From the NCBI GenBank assembly GCA_027488855.1, contig JAIYAV010000359.1:1-45532 (forward strand): a DNA stretch of 45,532 nt, given 5' to 3'. Origin of the DNA: Saprospiraceae bacterium. Lineage in GTDB: Bacteria; Bacteroidota; Bacteroidia; Chitinophagales; Saprospiraceae. The notes under the pieces are model-generated. The model was not told the origin of the DNA, searched no databases, and worked only from the letters and a program-made list of their open reading frames with translations. Every line of letters starts with the position of its first letter. Position 1 is the first letter of the stretch. A program made the translations under genes and the position numbers. Positions 1-8,486 of the stretch are shown here, one piece after another.

Positions 1-374
1 AATTCAGCGCCAAGTTCTTTCAAATAATAGGGCTGAGTGACGACTTTGGCTTTGCCATAAATTAATTCCCCCGTTTTAAAATGAGCGGTTTTACTCAGCT
101 TAACTTCAGCTACCTCCAAGGGTATCACGAGTTTATTGGTAGGCTGATCATCTTTCTTTAGTTTTACAAGGTCGTCATATTTGTAATCTTCTCTGAATTC
201 AGTGCTTATTTTTCGATTGCGTACTTTATGTTCAATGGATTGACCATCAAATATTTGTCCAATTGAAATTTTAAGCTCAGTTCCATCGTATGCTGTTGCA
301 GCTATCCATGTTTCTAAAAGCGTATCCTTCCACTTTTTCCTTCCAGCCAGGTATTCCTTACCGCGCCGCCGCCG
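1..374 (-). CDS. Partial open frame of unknown function running off the left edge
   Basis: On the minus strand one frame stays open from about position 374, just after a TAG at 375-377, to the window edge. It reads as plausible coding sequence rich in Lys, Asp and Glu (for example LLETWIAATAYDGTELKIS). It has no ATG, GTG or TTG that could serve as a start, and its first 60 bases overlap the 3' end of the HTH membrane protein in another frame. It could be the broken 3' part of a gene, a gene with a rare start codon, or a C-terminal extension of the upstream protein separated by a frameshift. I do not recognise a family. The missing start and the overlap are the reasons for low confidence. Confidence 0.3.
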
Positions 375-1585
375 CTAAACCGGTATTGCAGCCCTACAAT
401 TTCGGTGGCCTTATGGGGTATTTGGACCGCATACACTTGCCGGTGGTTGAGGTGAAATTTCATTAGTCCATTTTTACAGACAATTTTCAAGTTTGTCCAT
501 GTTTTGGGGTCGGTGCCAAACCCACTCAAATCTGCTTTTTTACTTTCGACAAAATAACCAAATGCCGCTAAAAAAATATCACCAATGCAGGCTTTATGCA
601 CGATGGGGACAATCAAAACATCGTCTTTTGCTTGGAGCAACACTTCAACTTTTTGGCAGATGTTGTTGCCCTGCGCGTACATATTTTTTACTTCCGTTTC
701 GAAAGTAAAGTTATTGCTCATGATGCCCTTGATGTCTTTTTGGTTGTACAAACGCACTTTGAGCAACTCAGGGCTCATTTTCAACTGATATTGATCGAGC
801 AAATGCTGATCTACCTCTACTCTATCGGCTTTTACGATTTCTGTTGGTTTAAAATACAAGGGCGGGACTCCCCAATCGGCCTCGATTAGCCCCAGCCAGC
901 CGTTGGTATTGATCTGAATATCATGTTCTTTGATGATTTGACCTCCAACCATGAGTTTTGCCCTAAAAAAGCCAGGGTAATAATAGATCGCTGAATGGTA
1001 CTTATCGTTTTTATTAACCTGAATTTTGCGTCGAACATCCCAGGTTTGACAAATAAAAACAGAGTCCTGATCCGCAGCGTTAGAAGCATCAAAATCAAAA
1101 ACCACTGAATTGGGCACTGCTTCAGTAAGCATGGTTTGGGAATGAAAAACAAAATCATCTGCAGCGTACTGAGATTTTCTGGACAAACCCAAAAAACCTA
1201 AAATGCTTAAAGAAATCAAGCCTAAAATTATAAAAACCAAGATGTAGTAATTCCTCTTTTTGGGCTCAACTATCGGTACTGCTTCTAGTTCAGGGGCATT
1301 GGCATCCTGAGCATTTTTTGCTGTAAAATCGCGCCAATCGCTACAACCAAGAAATTGAGCTAAGGCATTGAGTGTGCTCAATGAAGGTTTGCTGGCGTAC
1401 TGGACTTTACCAAAAATCCGCTTCAGGGTAGACACACTCAAGGATACCCCCGTTTTTTCCGCTATTGCTTCGTTTAATTTTTCAAAATCATAATTGCCCC
1501 ACTGCTCACTGGTCCCCCATTTGAGCTGCGTTTCAATTTGAATTTTGAGCTGTTCCAATTGCTCAGGTGTGGTGATTTCTATCAT
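314..1585 (-). CDS. Membrane-anchored protein with N-terminal HTH-like domain
   Basis: A 423-residue protein. Residues about 1-90 carry a helix-turn-helix-like domain common in Bacteroidota (LNEAIAEKTGVSLSVSTLKR, then ALAQFLGCSDWRDF). One hydrophobic segment at about residues 112-133 (YYILVFIILGLISLSILGFL) follows. The remaining ~290 residues should face the periplasm and end in a beta-rich region. The architecture suggests a one-component membrane sensor or DNA-binding anchor, but no ligand or target can be read from the sequence. A TATTTTTG box lies 33 bases upstream of the start. The gene is divergent from the secreted LamG-like gene at 1721. Its C-terminus abuts an out-of-frame open stretch, so a 3' frameshift cannot be excluded. 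Confidence 0.75.
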   Translation of the reverse strand: MIEITTPEQLEQLKIQIETQLKWGTSEQWGNYDFEKLNEAIAEKTGVSLSVSTLKRIFGKVQYASKPSLSTLNALAQFLGCSDWRDFTAKNAQDANAPELEAVPIVEPKKRNYYILVFIILGLISLSILGFLGLSRKSQYAADDFVFHSQTMLTEAVPNSVVFDFDASNAADQDSVFICQTWDVRRKIQVNKNDKYHSAIYYYPGFFRAKLMVGGQIIKEHDIQINTNGWLGLIEADWGVPPLYFKPTEIVKADRVEVDQHLLDQYQLKMSPELLKVRLYNQKDIKGIMSNNFTFETEVKNMYAQGNNICQKVEVLLQAKDDVLIVPIVHKACIGDIFLAAFGYFVESKKADLSGFGTDPKTWTNLKIVCKNGLMKFHLNHRQVYAVQIPHKATEIVGLQYRFSGGGAVRNTWLEGKSGRIRF

Positions 1586-1618
1586 TATCTTCTCATCGTC
1601 AATGCCACAAAATTAGTT

Positions 1619-1626
1619 CAAAAATA
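1619..1626 (-). promoter_or_regulatory. Putative Bacteroidota -7 box (TAnnTTTG) for the HTH membrane protein
   Basis: The minus strand reads TATTTTTG, an exact match to the Bacteroidota -7 consensus, 33 bases before the ATG at 1585. No clear TTG -33 element is seen at the usual distance, so the call rests on the -7 box and its position. Confidence 0.35.
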
Positions 1627-1720
1627 GGCTTGAATACTCTTGAACTTAATTTGTAACGCATTTGAATTGCAGTGAATCAGTTTCCCCCTTTAGTTTAGCG
1701 CTCAATCAAAAATCATTTTT

Positions 1721-2905
1721 ATGAAAGCACGTACCCTTCTCATTCTATGCTTCTGCGCGCTGCAAAATCTTGCATTTACTCAAAAAAGTAAAACAGCAGG
1801 TATGCCAGTTAAAGCCGTGGATCATACCATTCCACTAAGCCCCGATAAATGGATTTTCCAAGACGGGAAAGTAGAATTTGTGGACTATAAAGGTAAAAAA
1901 AGCATGAAAATTGCCAAAAATGCAGGACAAGTAGTACTTAAAGACCTGGTTTTTAAAGATGGAACAATCGAGTTTGATGTTGAACCTATTTTGCCCGAAT
2001 TTGCACAATCCATCTACTTTCATCGAAAGGATGAAAAAGAACAGGAGATTGTATACCTACGCTTCGGCACCATTGCTAACAAACTCAGGAATGACGCCAT
2101 TCAATATACGCCCTATTTTGATGGCATCAACATGTGGGACATGTACCCCCAATACCAAGGCCCGGCACCGATTAAGGTTGGGGAATGGAATCATATGAAA
2201 TTAGTGATTTCGGGGCACCAAATGCGTGTGTACATGAATCACTGGCCAAAACCAGTGCTGGAAATCCCCAAATTGGAAGGTAACTTTAAGGAGGGTAGCA
2301 TCGCATTTGAAGGTGCGGCTTACCTCACCGACCTCAAAATCAAGCCCAATGAAGCCGAAGGTTTGCCCTCCCAGGAAGGAGTTGACTTGAGCAATCATGA
2401 GGTCAACTACTTGCGCAAATGGGCAACCAGTCCCCCTATGGATTTGCCTCTTGGCAATGAACCTTATTTGTTGACTCAACCCAAGCCCGAAAGCTTTTCT
2501 GACAGTATTGTAGCTGAAAGAGCAGGATTCATCAATTTAACCCGAAAATTTGGCGGCAACCAAAGCCGGAAAATGGTTTGGCTCAAGACTAAAATCATTG
2601 CCAATGAACCAGTAAAGACCCGCCTCCAATTGGGGTTTAGCGATGAGGTATGGGTGTTTGTAAACAATCAAACAGTATTTGTGGACAAAAACCTCTACCG
2701 CCAAGAAGGCATGCGCAAATACCCCCAGGGCCGGATGTCCAAAGACAATTCCAGTTTTGGCATAAGCCTAAAACAGGGGGAAAATGAGTTAATGATTGCG
2801 GTAGCCAATGATTTTTACGGTTGGGGAATCGTAGCTCGTTTGGAAAGTATAGAAGGCATCAATAGTATTGACGAGGTTTCGTCCATTTTGAAAGTGCCTA
2901 AGTAG
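1721..2905 (+). CDS. Secreted protein with LamG/concanavalin-like domain
   Basis: A 394-residue exported protein with a signal peptide (MKARTLLILCFCALQNLAFTQ). Residues about 45-210 look like a concanavalin A-like jelly roll of the LamG/3-keto-disaccharide hydrolase type. Features supporting this are a strand pattern with GTIEFDVEP, a YLRFGTI strand, and the phrase VGEWNHMKLVISGHQMRVYMN, typical of laminin-G and DUF1080 folds. Residues about 250-380 resemble a galactose-binding-like beta sandwich (FSDEVWVFVNNQTVF, KQGENELMIAVANDFYGWG). It probably binds a carbohydrate at the surface or in the periplasm. No catalytic residue can be assigned. It is a stand-alone gene divergent from the HTH membrane protein. 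Confidence 0.65.
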   Translation: MKARTLLILCFCALQNLAFTQKSKTAGMPVKAVDHTIPLSPDKWIFQDGKVEFVDYKGKKSMKIAKNAGQVVLKDLVFKDGTIEFDVEPILPEFAQSIYFHRKDEKEQEIVYLRFGTIANKLRNDAIQYTPYFDGINMWDMYPQYQGPAPIKVGEWNHMKLVISGHQMRVYMNHWPKPVLEIPKLEGNFKEGSIAFEGAAYLTDLKIKPNEAEGLPSQEGVDLSNHEVNYLRKWATSPPMDLPLGNEPYLLTQPKPESFSDSIVAERAGFINLTRKFGGNQSRKMVWLKTKIIANEPVKTRLQLGFSDEVWVFVNNQTVFVDKNLYRQEGMRKYPQGRMSKDNSSFGISLKQGENELMIAVANDFYGWGIVARLESIEGINSIDEVSSILKVPK

Positions 2906-3000
2906 GCGTTTTGGGGTATCGGCTGGAAACGGGAAGGGGTGACTTGGGATAGTTTTTTTCTTTTTCACCACCTAAGAAACTTAAGGCACTGAAGAAGCAC

Positions 3001-4119
3001 TTAAGGCTTCACCTCAAATTCAAGCTCATAATAAGACTTGTTTCTACTTTTTGATTTGCTGATGTCCCGATCAAAAACGCGGTTGAGGTTGTTGCCAGCC
3101 AAGTCTTCCAGGCGGGCATCAACTTGTAGATGGTAACGCTGGGATTTCCAGGGCACGGCGGGGAAAAAAACCACTTGATCGTCTTTTTTACTCAGTCTTA
3201 TTTCTCCTTTTACAGGGCTGTTGTTTTGATCGACGATGCCAATGGACTCACCCAATAAATAATGATCCAAAGGTTCCTGGGTTTTGATCTGAAGCAGAGC
3301 AGTAGTGCCAGCCATTGGAAGTTGAATTTGCCATCGTTTGACATCTGGTGCCAAATCGTCCCGCTTCCCGGCTACAAAGGTTTTGCGGTAGGTTTGGGAT
3401 AGTGTTAGCCCGCGCTGATCCTTCCAGGCAGATGAAACTACTAGATGATAGGTTTTACCCATTTTTAGCGGATTGCCCAGGGCGCGATTTAGGGTCAGGC
3501 CCCGTTTGATCCTACCGGGATCGAGCCAGAGGGTGAGGACAGTACCGGCGGTATCCCATAATTCGGGCTGTAGGTTCAAAAAAACATCGCGGAGGGTATC
3601 CCCTTTTTCGCCTAATAAATGAATGAATTGTAAAGACTCACCGCTGCGCATTGGTTTTGAAAAGCGGACATAAAACTTGAGTAAATTCTCGGGCAAAGTA
3701 TCGAGCAGTGGGTAAATCGCCAGCAATTCTGGTGCTTTTTCGTTTTTTTTAAAAGGAACCAATACTTGCCCGATGAGCTGATTGTTTTCCAGGATATGGT
3801 AGGTAAGGCCAGGCGTTAGCGGAATCAATGGTTCAAACAAAAGCGCAGCGTTATCAGCAGAGAACTTGCCCAAAATGGCCCGCTTGTTGCCATTTGCCAG
3901 GGTTACTTTGATCGAAGGATCGGCGGCAGCAGACGAAAAGTTCTTAATGAGCTGCTTGGGGATGGATATACCAGTCGCCCGCTGGTCTTTCCACAGCAGT
4001 TCAATGCTCGCTTCTTGCTTTTGGCAAGCACTTAAAGCAAGAAGTAAAAAAAAGGCCAGGCCGCAGATCAGCTGCAACCCGGCTTTTTTTATGGTAGTTC
4101 TCTTAGATGTTTTTGCCAT
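3001..4119 (-). CDS. Lipoprotein with bacterial Ig-like (SbsA-type) domains
   Basis: A predicted lipoprotein of about 372 residues. A positively charged start, a hydrophobic stretch and the lipobox LLALSAC give a lipidated Cys. The body is beta-rich and contains SbsA/Big_5-like Ig phrases (LLKFYVRFSKPMRSGESLQF, DDLAPDVKRWQ, RYHLQVDARLEDLAGN). The Met at 4119 was preferred over one at 4146 because it gives a normal signal sequence and only a 17-base overlap with the upstream gene, instead of 44 bases. That overlap makes translational coupling with the propeller-like gene at 4103-5209 likely, so the two probably act together in the envelope. The function is unknown. Confidence 0.65.
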   Translation of the reverse strand: MAKTSKRTTIKKAGLQLICGLAFFLLLALSACQKQEASIELLWKDQRATGISIPKQLIKNFSSAAADPSIKVTLANGNKRAILGKFSADNAALLFEPLIPLTPGLTYHILENNQLIGQVLVPFKKNEKAPELLAIYPLLDTLPENLLKFYVRFSKPMRSGESLQFIHLLGEKGDTLRDVFLNLQPELWDTAGTVLTLWLDPGRIKRGLTLNRALGNPLKMGKTYHLVVSSAWKDQRGLTLSQTYRKTFVAGKRDDLAPDVKRWQIQLPMAGTTALLQIKTQEPLDHYLLGESIGIVDQNNSPVKGEIRLSKKDDQVVFFPAVPWKSQRYHLQVDARLEDLAGNNLNRVFDRDISKSKSRNKSYYELEFEVKP

Positions 4120-5209
4120 CGGAAGTCCAAAGATCAATGTCGCCATTGGCTTTCTTTTGAATGACTACAGCTTTGTTATCGTCCAATTTAGCCATTTGCA
4201 GCACTTTTTCATGGGGCAAAATGATGAAAGCGGTGCCAGCAGTTCCTTCCACTTTTTCGGTCAAAGTGCCTTGGAATTTTGCAATCTCCTCGTGGCTTAC
4301 CTTAACGGCTGGCCGGTTGTCGTTGGCCATCACCAGGAAAGTTTGATTGCCGTCTTTCAGCCAGATCATGTCAGTTGGCGTATTCCGGTTGCCCATTTCG
4401 GCGATGGTTCTGCCCTTGACGTGTGCGCCGGGCTTCAGCTCATCCATCGGGAAAAGCACCAGTGGCGTGCAGGTGTAACTAGCCACTACGTATTTTTTGC
4501 CCTCAATGGTCGTGGTGGAAAAGGTGCGCACGGGTGAAGTGGTTTCAAAACGGCCGTGGTTGGCATGGTACAATTCCAGCGTAGCTTCTTCAGCTGCCTT
4601 GCCAGTAAATGGAAAACTGATGCTGCGGAAAGAAGAGCTGAATTCCTTGTTGCACAAGCCGCTGATCAACAATTTACCATCCTCAAAACCCATATCCGAA
4701 ATGGACATCAGGCTCAATGGTTTGCCCTGACGGTCTTTTTTGGTTTCGTCTGGAGGGTTGTTGACAGCAGTCGAAGAGAAGTTTACATCGGTAAGGGAAA
4801 CGGCTTTGAGCTCGTTGTTGGTGCCGAGGCTGAGCAACACTGGAGTGCCGTCGGCACTTTTTACTGCGATGTACAGTTTTTTGGAAACCGGGTTAATGGC
4901 CATATCAATGATGGAAACATTCTCTTTGGTGGTTCCCAGCGCTTCGGCAATTTTTACATCGATGTTCTTTACGTCGTACTGCGCGCTGGCGGCTTTTTTA
5001 GTGTCTTTGGTTTCTACCGCAAACAGGGTTGAACTCTGTGAATCACCAATGAACAACACCCCGTCTGGGCCAAAAGCCAAAGCGGCAATCGACTTTACTG
5101 CGGGGGTGCCCTTGCTAAAATTGTATTTGTTTTGGTTTTTTTGGTAAGTACTGGAAACAAAGAGCATTCCCAGCACGCCTACGGCAACAAGAAGAGTGAT
5201 TTTTTTCAT
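4103..5209 (-). CDS. Secreted beta-propeller-like protein of unknown function
   Basis: A 368-residue exported protein with a signal peptide (MKKITLLVAVGVLGMLFVSS). The body shows propeller-like repeats: IAALAFGPDGVLFIGDSQSS, INPVSKKLYIAV, DMGFEDGKLLISGL and PTDMIWLKDGNQTFLVMAN. It contains two Cys (in LCNKEF and SYTCTP) but no heme motif. It is the first gene of a two-gene minus-strand unit, and its last bases overlap the start of the Ig-like lipoprotein. A shared envelope role is inferred from the coupling only. No catalytic residues were recognised. Confidence 0.6.
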   Translation of the reverse strand: MKKITLLVAVGVLGMLFVSSTYQKNQNKYNFSKGTPAVKSIAALAFGPDGVLFIGDSQSSTLFAVETKDTKKAASAQYDVKNIDVKIAEALGTTKENVSIIDMAINPVSKKLYIAVKSADGTPVLLSLGTNNELKAVSLTDVNFSSTAVNNPPDETKKDRQGKPLSLMSISDMGFEDGKLLISGLCNKEFSSSFRSISFPFTGKAAEEATLELYHANHGRFETTSPVRTFSTTTIEGKKYVVASYTCTPLVLFPMDELKPGAHVKGRTIAEMGNRNTPTDMIWLKDGNQTFLVMANDNRPAVKVSHEEIAKFQGTLTEKVEGTAGTAFIILPHEKVLQMAKLDDNKAVVIQKKANGDIDLWTSDGKNI

Positions 5210-5446
5210 TTCTGATGCGTTTAGAAAGTTAGGTATTGAATGGAAGTTGGTGTCAACAGTTTTAGAACTGACTACCTAATATAGCATCAATCTTTGGACT
5301 AAAAGTGGGGATTCTACAAGTAGGGGTGTTTGGGCTGTGGCTGATGAGGAATAATCGATGGTTAGGGGATGGCTATAGGATAGCCTTTTTTGAAAAAATC
5401 GGTGTTTCAATTTGATACGGGCATGGCTTTTTTTGAAAAATGGCTG

Positions 5447-5454
5447 TATTTTTG
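5447..5454 (+). promoter_or_regulatory. Putative -7 box of the toxin-antitoxin operon
   Basis: TATTTTTG matches the Bacteroidota -7 consensus TAnnTTTG and lies 35 bases before the antitoxin ATG. There is no good TTG at the usual -33 distance. Confidence 0.35.
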
Positions 5455-5488
5455 CCCCACTACAAAGACCGAAGTCTAAAATAGAAAT

Positions 5489-5722
5489 ATGAGCATTGAA
5501 GCATTGGTCAAAGAATATTCGAGCCTAAGTGAAGCTGAACAGGCTGAATTTCTCGCCTTAATCGGTGTTGAAACGGACGAGGATGATCTGTCCCCCGCAT
5601 GGGAGACAGAAATTGATCGGCGTTGGCAGGAGGTGTTGGACGGAACGGCAACGCTTGTTTCTGGAGAAGAATTATCCAAAAAATTAACAGAAAAATTTGG
5701 CGTTGAATTTAAGCTACCATAA
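5489..5722 (+). CDS. Antitoxin of the addiction-module (Unstab_antitox, TIGR02574-like) family
   Basis: A 77-residue acidic protein matching the short 'putative addiction module component' family in length and pattern. It has an N-terminal helix (LVKEYSSLSEAEQAEFLALI), then the hallmark stretch SPAWETEIDRRWQEVLDG and a GEEL segment. Proteins of this family neutralise ParE/RelE-like toxins and usually precede them. Here the toxin frame begins inside the antitoxin's last codons (26-base overlap), the normal antitoxin-first coupled arrangement. Such pairs usually repress their own promoter, but no operator can be picked out from the sequence. Confidence 0.8.
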   Translation: MSIEALVKEYSSLSEAEQAEFLALIGVETDEDDLSPAWETEIDRRWQEVLDGTATLVSGEELSKKLTEKFGVEFKLP

Positions 5723-5996
5723 CCTCGCTGAAGTAGAAATCGACAGTTCTTTGACCTGGTACGAGGAACGAAGCAGACAAGCCTTCGATCAATTTCGTAT
5801 TCGGTTAACCTCCGCATTGAACTCGATTCCTAAATTTCCTGAGCGCTTTCCTTGCATTTACGGTGAATTCAGAAGTGCAAGAGTGAAGAAATTTCCCTAC
5901 AAAGTGATCTTTAGAATTGAACAAGACCAAATATTTGTGATCGCCCTGGCACATGATAAACGCGATCCAGACTATTGGAAGGATCGCGTCTCTTGA
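5697..5996 (+). CDS. RelE/ParE-family toxin
   Basis: A 99-residue basic protein with the RelE/ParE fold signature: an N-terminal AEVEIDSSLTWYEE helix, a central PERFPCIYGEFRSARVKKFPY stretch, and a C-terminal strand pair VIFRIEQDQIFVIALAHDKR ending in DPDYWKDR. This is the typical end of ParE-type toxins annotated next to TIGR02574 antitoxins. No ATG exists in the N-terminal part. Translation must start at TTG 5697 or TTG 5703, both inside the antitoxin gene, consistent with coupled low-level translation. Whether it cleaves mRNA (RelE) or inhibits gyrase (ParE) cannot be decided by eye. Confidence 0.8.
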   Translation: MALNLSYHNLAEVEIDSSLTWYEERSRQAFDQFRIRLTSALNSIPKFPERFPCIYGEFRSARVKKFPYKVIFRIEQDQIFVIALAHDKRDPDYWKDRVS

Positions 5997-6022
5997 TATT
6001 AGTAAAGCCCAATAGTGCTTCA

Positions 6023-7399
6023 TCATTTCCCCAAACTCAATTTAAACAACCCACACCCATGCGCCGCCAAACTTTGCGCAAAAGCCCCCTCTTTCACCCC
6101 CAATTTCTCCCCACTCCACAAATTGGTCACTTTGACCTTACCCGTCAAATTGAGGTCTGCGAGCTCCACTTTGAGTTCCAGCCCCGGGGTTTCGGAGGTA
6201 TTGAACAAGGCCAAATACGTTTCTCCGGTTTTGCTGTTTTTGGAAGTGATCGCCGTTTTGCCATCTTGCTGATACAGTAGGCGTACCTCGCTGCTTTCCC
6301 GGTGCATTTTTAGGACCTCTTTATTCGTCAGCAAGGAAAGGGTAAAGGCATCGTTGCTGGGCAAATCACCGCCAAAAATTAGCGGCGAGCGGAAGATGCT
6401 GAACAAGGTCATCAGGGTGTATTGCTCGTCTTTAGTCAGTCTGGTCATGCGGTCTTTGCCCACTTCACCCCGGATGGAGAGACGCCCCAGGGGGATCATG
6501 TCACAATCGGGCCAGGTTCCGGGTTTGATGTAGGGATACCATTGTTTGCACACCTCCATCAGGTGGGTAATGTGCCGCCAGGTGTCCCACACGTCGTTGA
6601 CCATGCGCCACATGTTGGCGTGGTTGCTTACGTGGGTAGCAGCATTGAATGGGGTTTCGCCAGGGGAGGTACTGAGCACAATTTTGCGGCCACATGCATC
6701 GATGGCATTGCGGATCAGTTCAATCTCATCCTGGTGGTAGATGGGGGCGGAGAGGTCGTCAATTTTGATGAAATCGACACCCCATTCGGCATAGAGTTTA
6801 AAAATGGAGTTGTAGTATTCCTGGGCACCGGGCTTCTTAGCGTCAACGGTGTAATTGTCGCTCAGCCACTTGCAGAGGTTTTCGGTGGAGTAGATCTGAT
6901 CGGCGGTGATGCCCTTGGTGCCTGCGATGGGTAGCTTTTTGTTGACCGCTACTTTGGGGATGCCCCGCATGATGTGGATGCCAAATTTTAGCCCTTTTTT
7001 GTGCACATATGCCGCCAATTCCTTGAAGCCTTGCCCATTTTTGGCGGATGGAAAACGATTGACTGCCGGCTGGTAGCGGCCGTATTCATCCAACACGTAG
7101 CGAGGGTCTTTTTGATTGTAGCCACCCGCTTTGTCGTTTTCTACAAACCAACGAATGTCCACCACGATGTATTCCCAGCCGTATTTTTTCAGGTTTTTGG
7201 CCATGTAATCGGCGTTGGCTTTTACCTCGTGTTCCTCTACGGTAGGGCCATAACAATCCCAGCTGTTCCAGCCGAGGGGGGGAGTCAGAGCCCAGGTTTT
7301 GAATTCTCCGGGTTTAAAGGTCGTGTTTTGGGCAGGAGTAGTAGATACAGCCAGGATGGCGATCAGACATACAAAGGTGATGGATTTCAAGATGGTCAT
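6023..7399 (-). CDS. Glycoside hydrolase family 27 alpha-galactosidase, secreted
   Basis: A 458-residue exported enzyme. A signal peptide ends near TPAQ. The mature N-terminus carries the GH27 hallmark TPPLGWNSWDCYGP. The (beta/alpha)8 barrel shows YIVVDIRWF, LKFGIHIMRGIP and the nucleophile region DFIKIDD (Asp near residue 211). The acid/base region MVNDVWDTW lies near residue 270, and GTWPDCDMIPLG follows. A C-terminal beta domain ends in AAHGCGLFKLSL, as usual for the family. It would release terminal alpha-galactose (or related alpha-linked sugars) from glycans in the periplasm or outside. It is monocistronic, convergent with the toxin gene and divergent from the DUF2975 gene. The exact substrate is not certain. 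Confidence 0.9.
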   Translation of the reverse strand: MTILKSITFVCLIAILAVSTTPAQNTTFKPGEFKTWALTPPLGWNSWDCYGPTVEEHEVKANADYMAKNLKKYGWEYIVVDIRWFVENDKAGGYNQKDPRYVLDEYGRYQPAVNRFPSAKNGQGFKELAAYVHKKGLKFGIHIMRGIPKVAVNKKLPIAGTKGITADQIYSTENLCKWLSDNYTVDAKKPGAQEYYNSIFKLYAEWGVDFIKIDDLSAPIYHQDEIELIRNAIDACGRKIVLSTSPGETPFNAATHVSNHANMWRMVNDVWDTWRHITHLMEVCKQWYPYIKPGTWPDCDMIPLGRLSIRGEVGKDRMTRLTKDEQYTLMTLFSIFRSPLIFGGDLPSNDAFTLSLLTNKEVLKMHRESSEVRLLYQQDGKTAITSKNSKTGETYLALFNTSETPGLELKVELADLNLTGKVKVTNLWSGEKLGVKEGAFAQSLAAHGCGLFKLSLGK

Positions 7400-7436
7400 T
7401 TTATCCAGATTAAAGAATGGACTTGCAGGTTTTGAT

Positions 7437-7444
7437 CAAAGATA
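7437..7444 (-). promoter_or_regulatory. Putative -7 box of the GH27 gene
   Basis: The minus strand reads TATCTTTG, fitting TAnnTTTG, 37 bases before the ATG at 7399. A -33 element is not obvious. Confidence 0.35.
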
Positions 7445-7569
7445 GGGCTTAGTTGGTAGATTGAAGATTCGCTTTTATCCTTTTTGTCCGACTTTTATCA
7501 TTTTTAGCTAAAAAATTATTGTTTATCAATAAATATTTACTGATATTTGCTTCGTCAAAAACAGTAAAG

Positions 7570-8100
7570 ATGAAAATACGGACAGAACAAATTCTAACTT
7601 TTTTGAAAATTGTGGCCTGGTTGGCTTTCGTCGGGTATGCCATAAAAGCGGGGGCTCAGACTGTTGGGCTGGTCGTCGGGGTGATCAACCCTGCATTCAG
7701 CGAAAAGCTCTATGAGGTCAATCAACAGTTCCTCAAGCTGCGCCAATACCATATCCAGTATTTTGTGAATGCCATGTCGATGCTGGTTTTTTTATCGGCT
7801 ACCACGGCTCACATTTGGTACATGGCGATTCGCTTGTTGTCAAAATTGAACCTCAAAACACCCTTTTCAAGAGAAGTTGCCCAAAGATTGGAGAAAATTG
7901 CTTTTGAAATACTCGGGCTTTGGCTAGTCAATATGGTGGGTATGACTTATCTCAAAAGGTTGGAAAAAACTACTGGGGAATTATTGGGCAACTTTGGAAT
8001 CGGCGACGAATTTTTGTTGGTCGCAGCCATTGTGTACATTGTCGCTCAAATTTTCAAACGGGGCATTGAACTCAAAGAAGAAAACGAACTAACCGTATAA
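7570..8100 (+). CDS. DUF2975 membrane protein
   Basis: An integral membrane protein of about 176 residues with four likely membrane segments: IVAWLAFVGYAIKAGAQTVG, AMSMLVFLSATTAHIWYMAI, FEILGLWLVNMVGMTYL and LVAAIVYIVAQIFKRG. The pattern fits DUF2975. The frame is open from an earlier ATG at 7519, but that start lies in AT-rich sequence and would add residues unlike the family. ATG 7570 (MKIRTEQ) gives a normal short cytoplasmic N-terminus. DUF2975 proteins typically sit directly before a small Cro/C1-type regulator, exactly as here (3-base gap). The biochemical role is unknown. Confidence 0.75.
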   Translation: MKIRTEQILTFLKIVAWLAFVGYAIKAGAQTVGLVVGVINPAFSEKLYEVNQQFLKLRQYHIQYFVNAMSMLVFLSATTAHIWYMAIRLLSKLNLKTPFSREVAQRLEKIAFEILGLWLVNMVGMTYLKRLEKTTGELLGNFGIGDEFLLVAAIVYIVAQIFKRGIELKEENELTV

Positions 8101-8103
8101 ACC

Positions 8104-8328
8104 ATGCCGATCATTGTGAATCTGGATGTAATGTTGGCGCGTCGCAAAATGCAACTTCAGGAACTGGCGGAAAAGGTAGACATTACCATCGCCAATCTTT
8201 CCATCTTAAAAACGGGCAAGGCCAAAGCGGTGCGCTTCAGTACTTTGGAAGCCATTTGTAAGGCGCTGAATTGCCAGCCGGGGGATATTTTGGAGTTTGT
8301 GGAGGATGTGAGTGATCTCGCCGAATAA
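8104..8328 (+). CDS. Small Cro/C1-type HTH regulator (YozG-like)
   Basis: A 74-residue DNA-binding protein that is almost entirely one HTH domain: LDVMLARRKMQLQELAEKVD, ITIANLSILKTGKA, then TLEAICKALNCQPGDILEF. This is the compact type that accompanies DUF2975 membrane proteins. It starts three bases after the stop of the membrane protein, so the two are surely co-transcribed. By analogy with the family it probably regulates its own operon, perhaps in response to the membrane partner. That last point is inference. Confidence 0.85.
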   Translation: MPIIVNLDVMLARRKMQLQELAEKVDITIANLSILKTGKAKAVRFSTLEAICKALNCQPGDILEFVEDVSDLAE

Positions 8329-8346
8329 GCAGCACAAATAATAAAT

Positions 8347-8420
8347 GAGCACAAAGGGCACTGAGAAAAGCACAAAGGACACAAAGTTAAACGTTGACGA
8401 TCTTGGTGTCCTTTGTGCTT
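8347..8420. repeat. Hairpin repeat, family A copy 1 (GCACAAAGGACAC arms)
   Basis: A perfect 15-bp inverted repeat (8368-8382 with 8406-8420, arm AAGCACAAAGGACAC) sits between convergent genes. It is preceded at 8347-8361 by an imperfect extra copy of the arm and followed by AAAAAGG. The same arm sequence and a similar right flank recur at 34822-35019. It probably acts as a bidirectional transcription terminator. Confidence 0.7.
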
Positions 8421-8486
8421 AAAAAGGTTGTTGCTCTGGTGATTTTCTAAAAAATTGGGAGTGACTCATCTTTTAAGTACCATCGC

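Noticed and set aside
2906-3000. Short direct repeats of CTTAAGGC between the LamG gene and the lipoprotein gene
   Set aside because: Only two short copies, part of them inside the lipoprotein's last codons. Too little to call an element or terminator.
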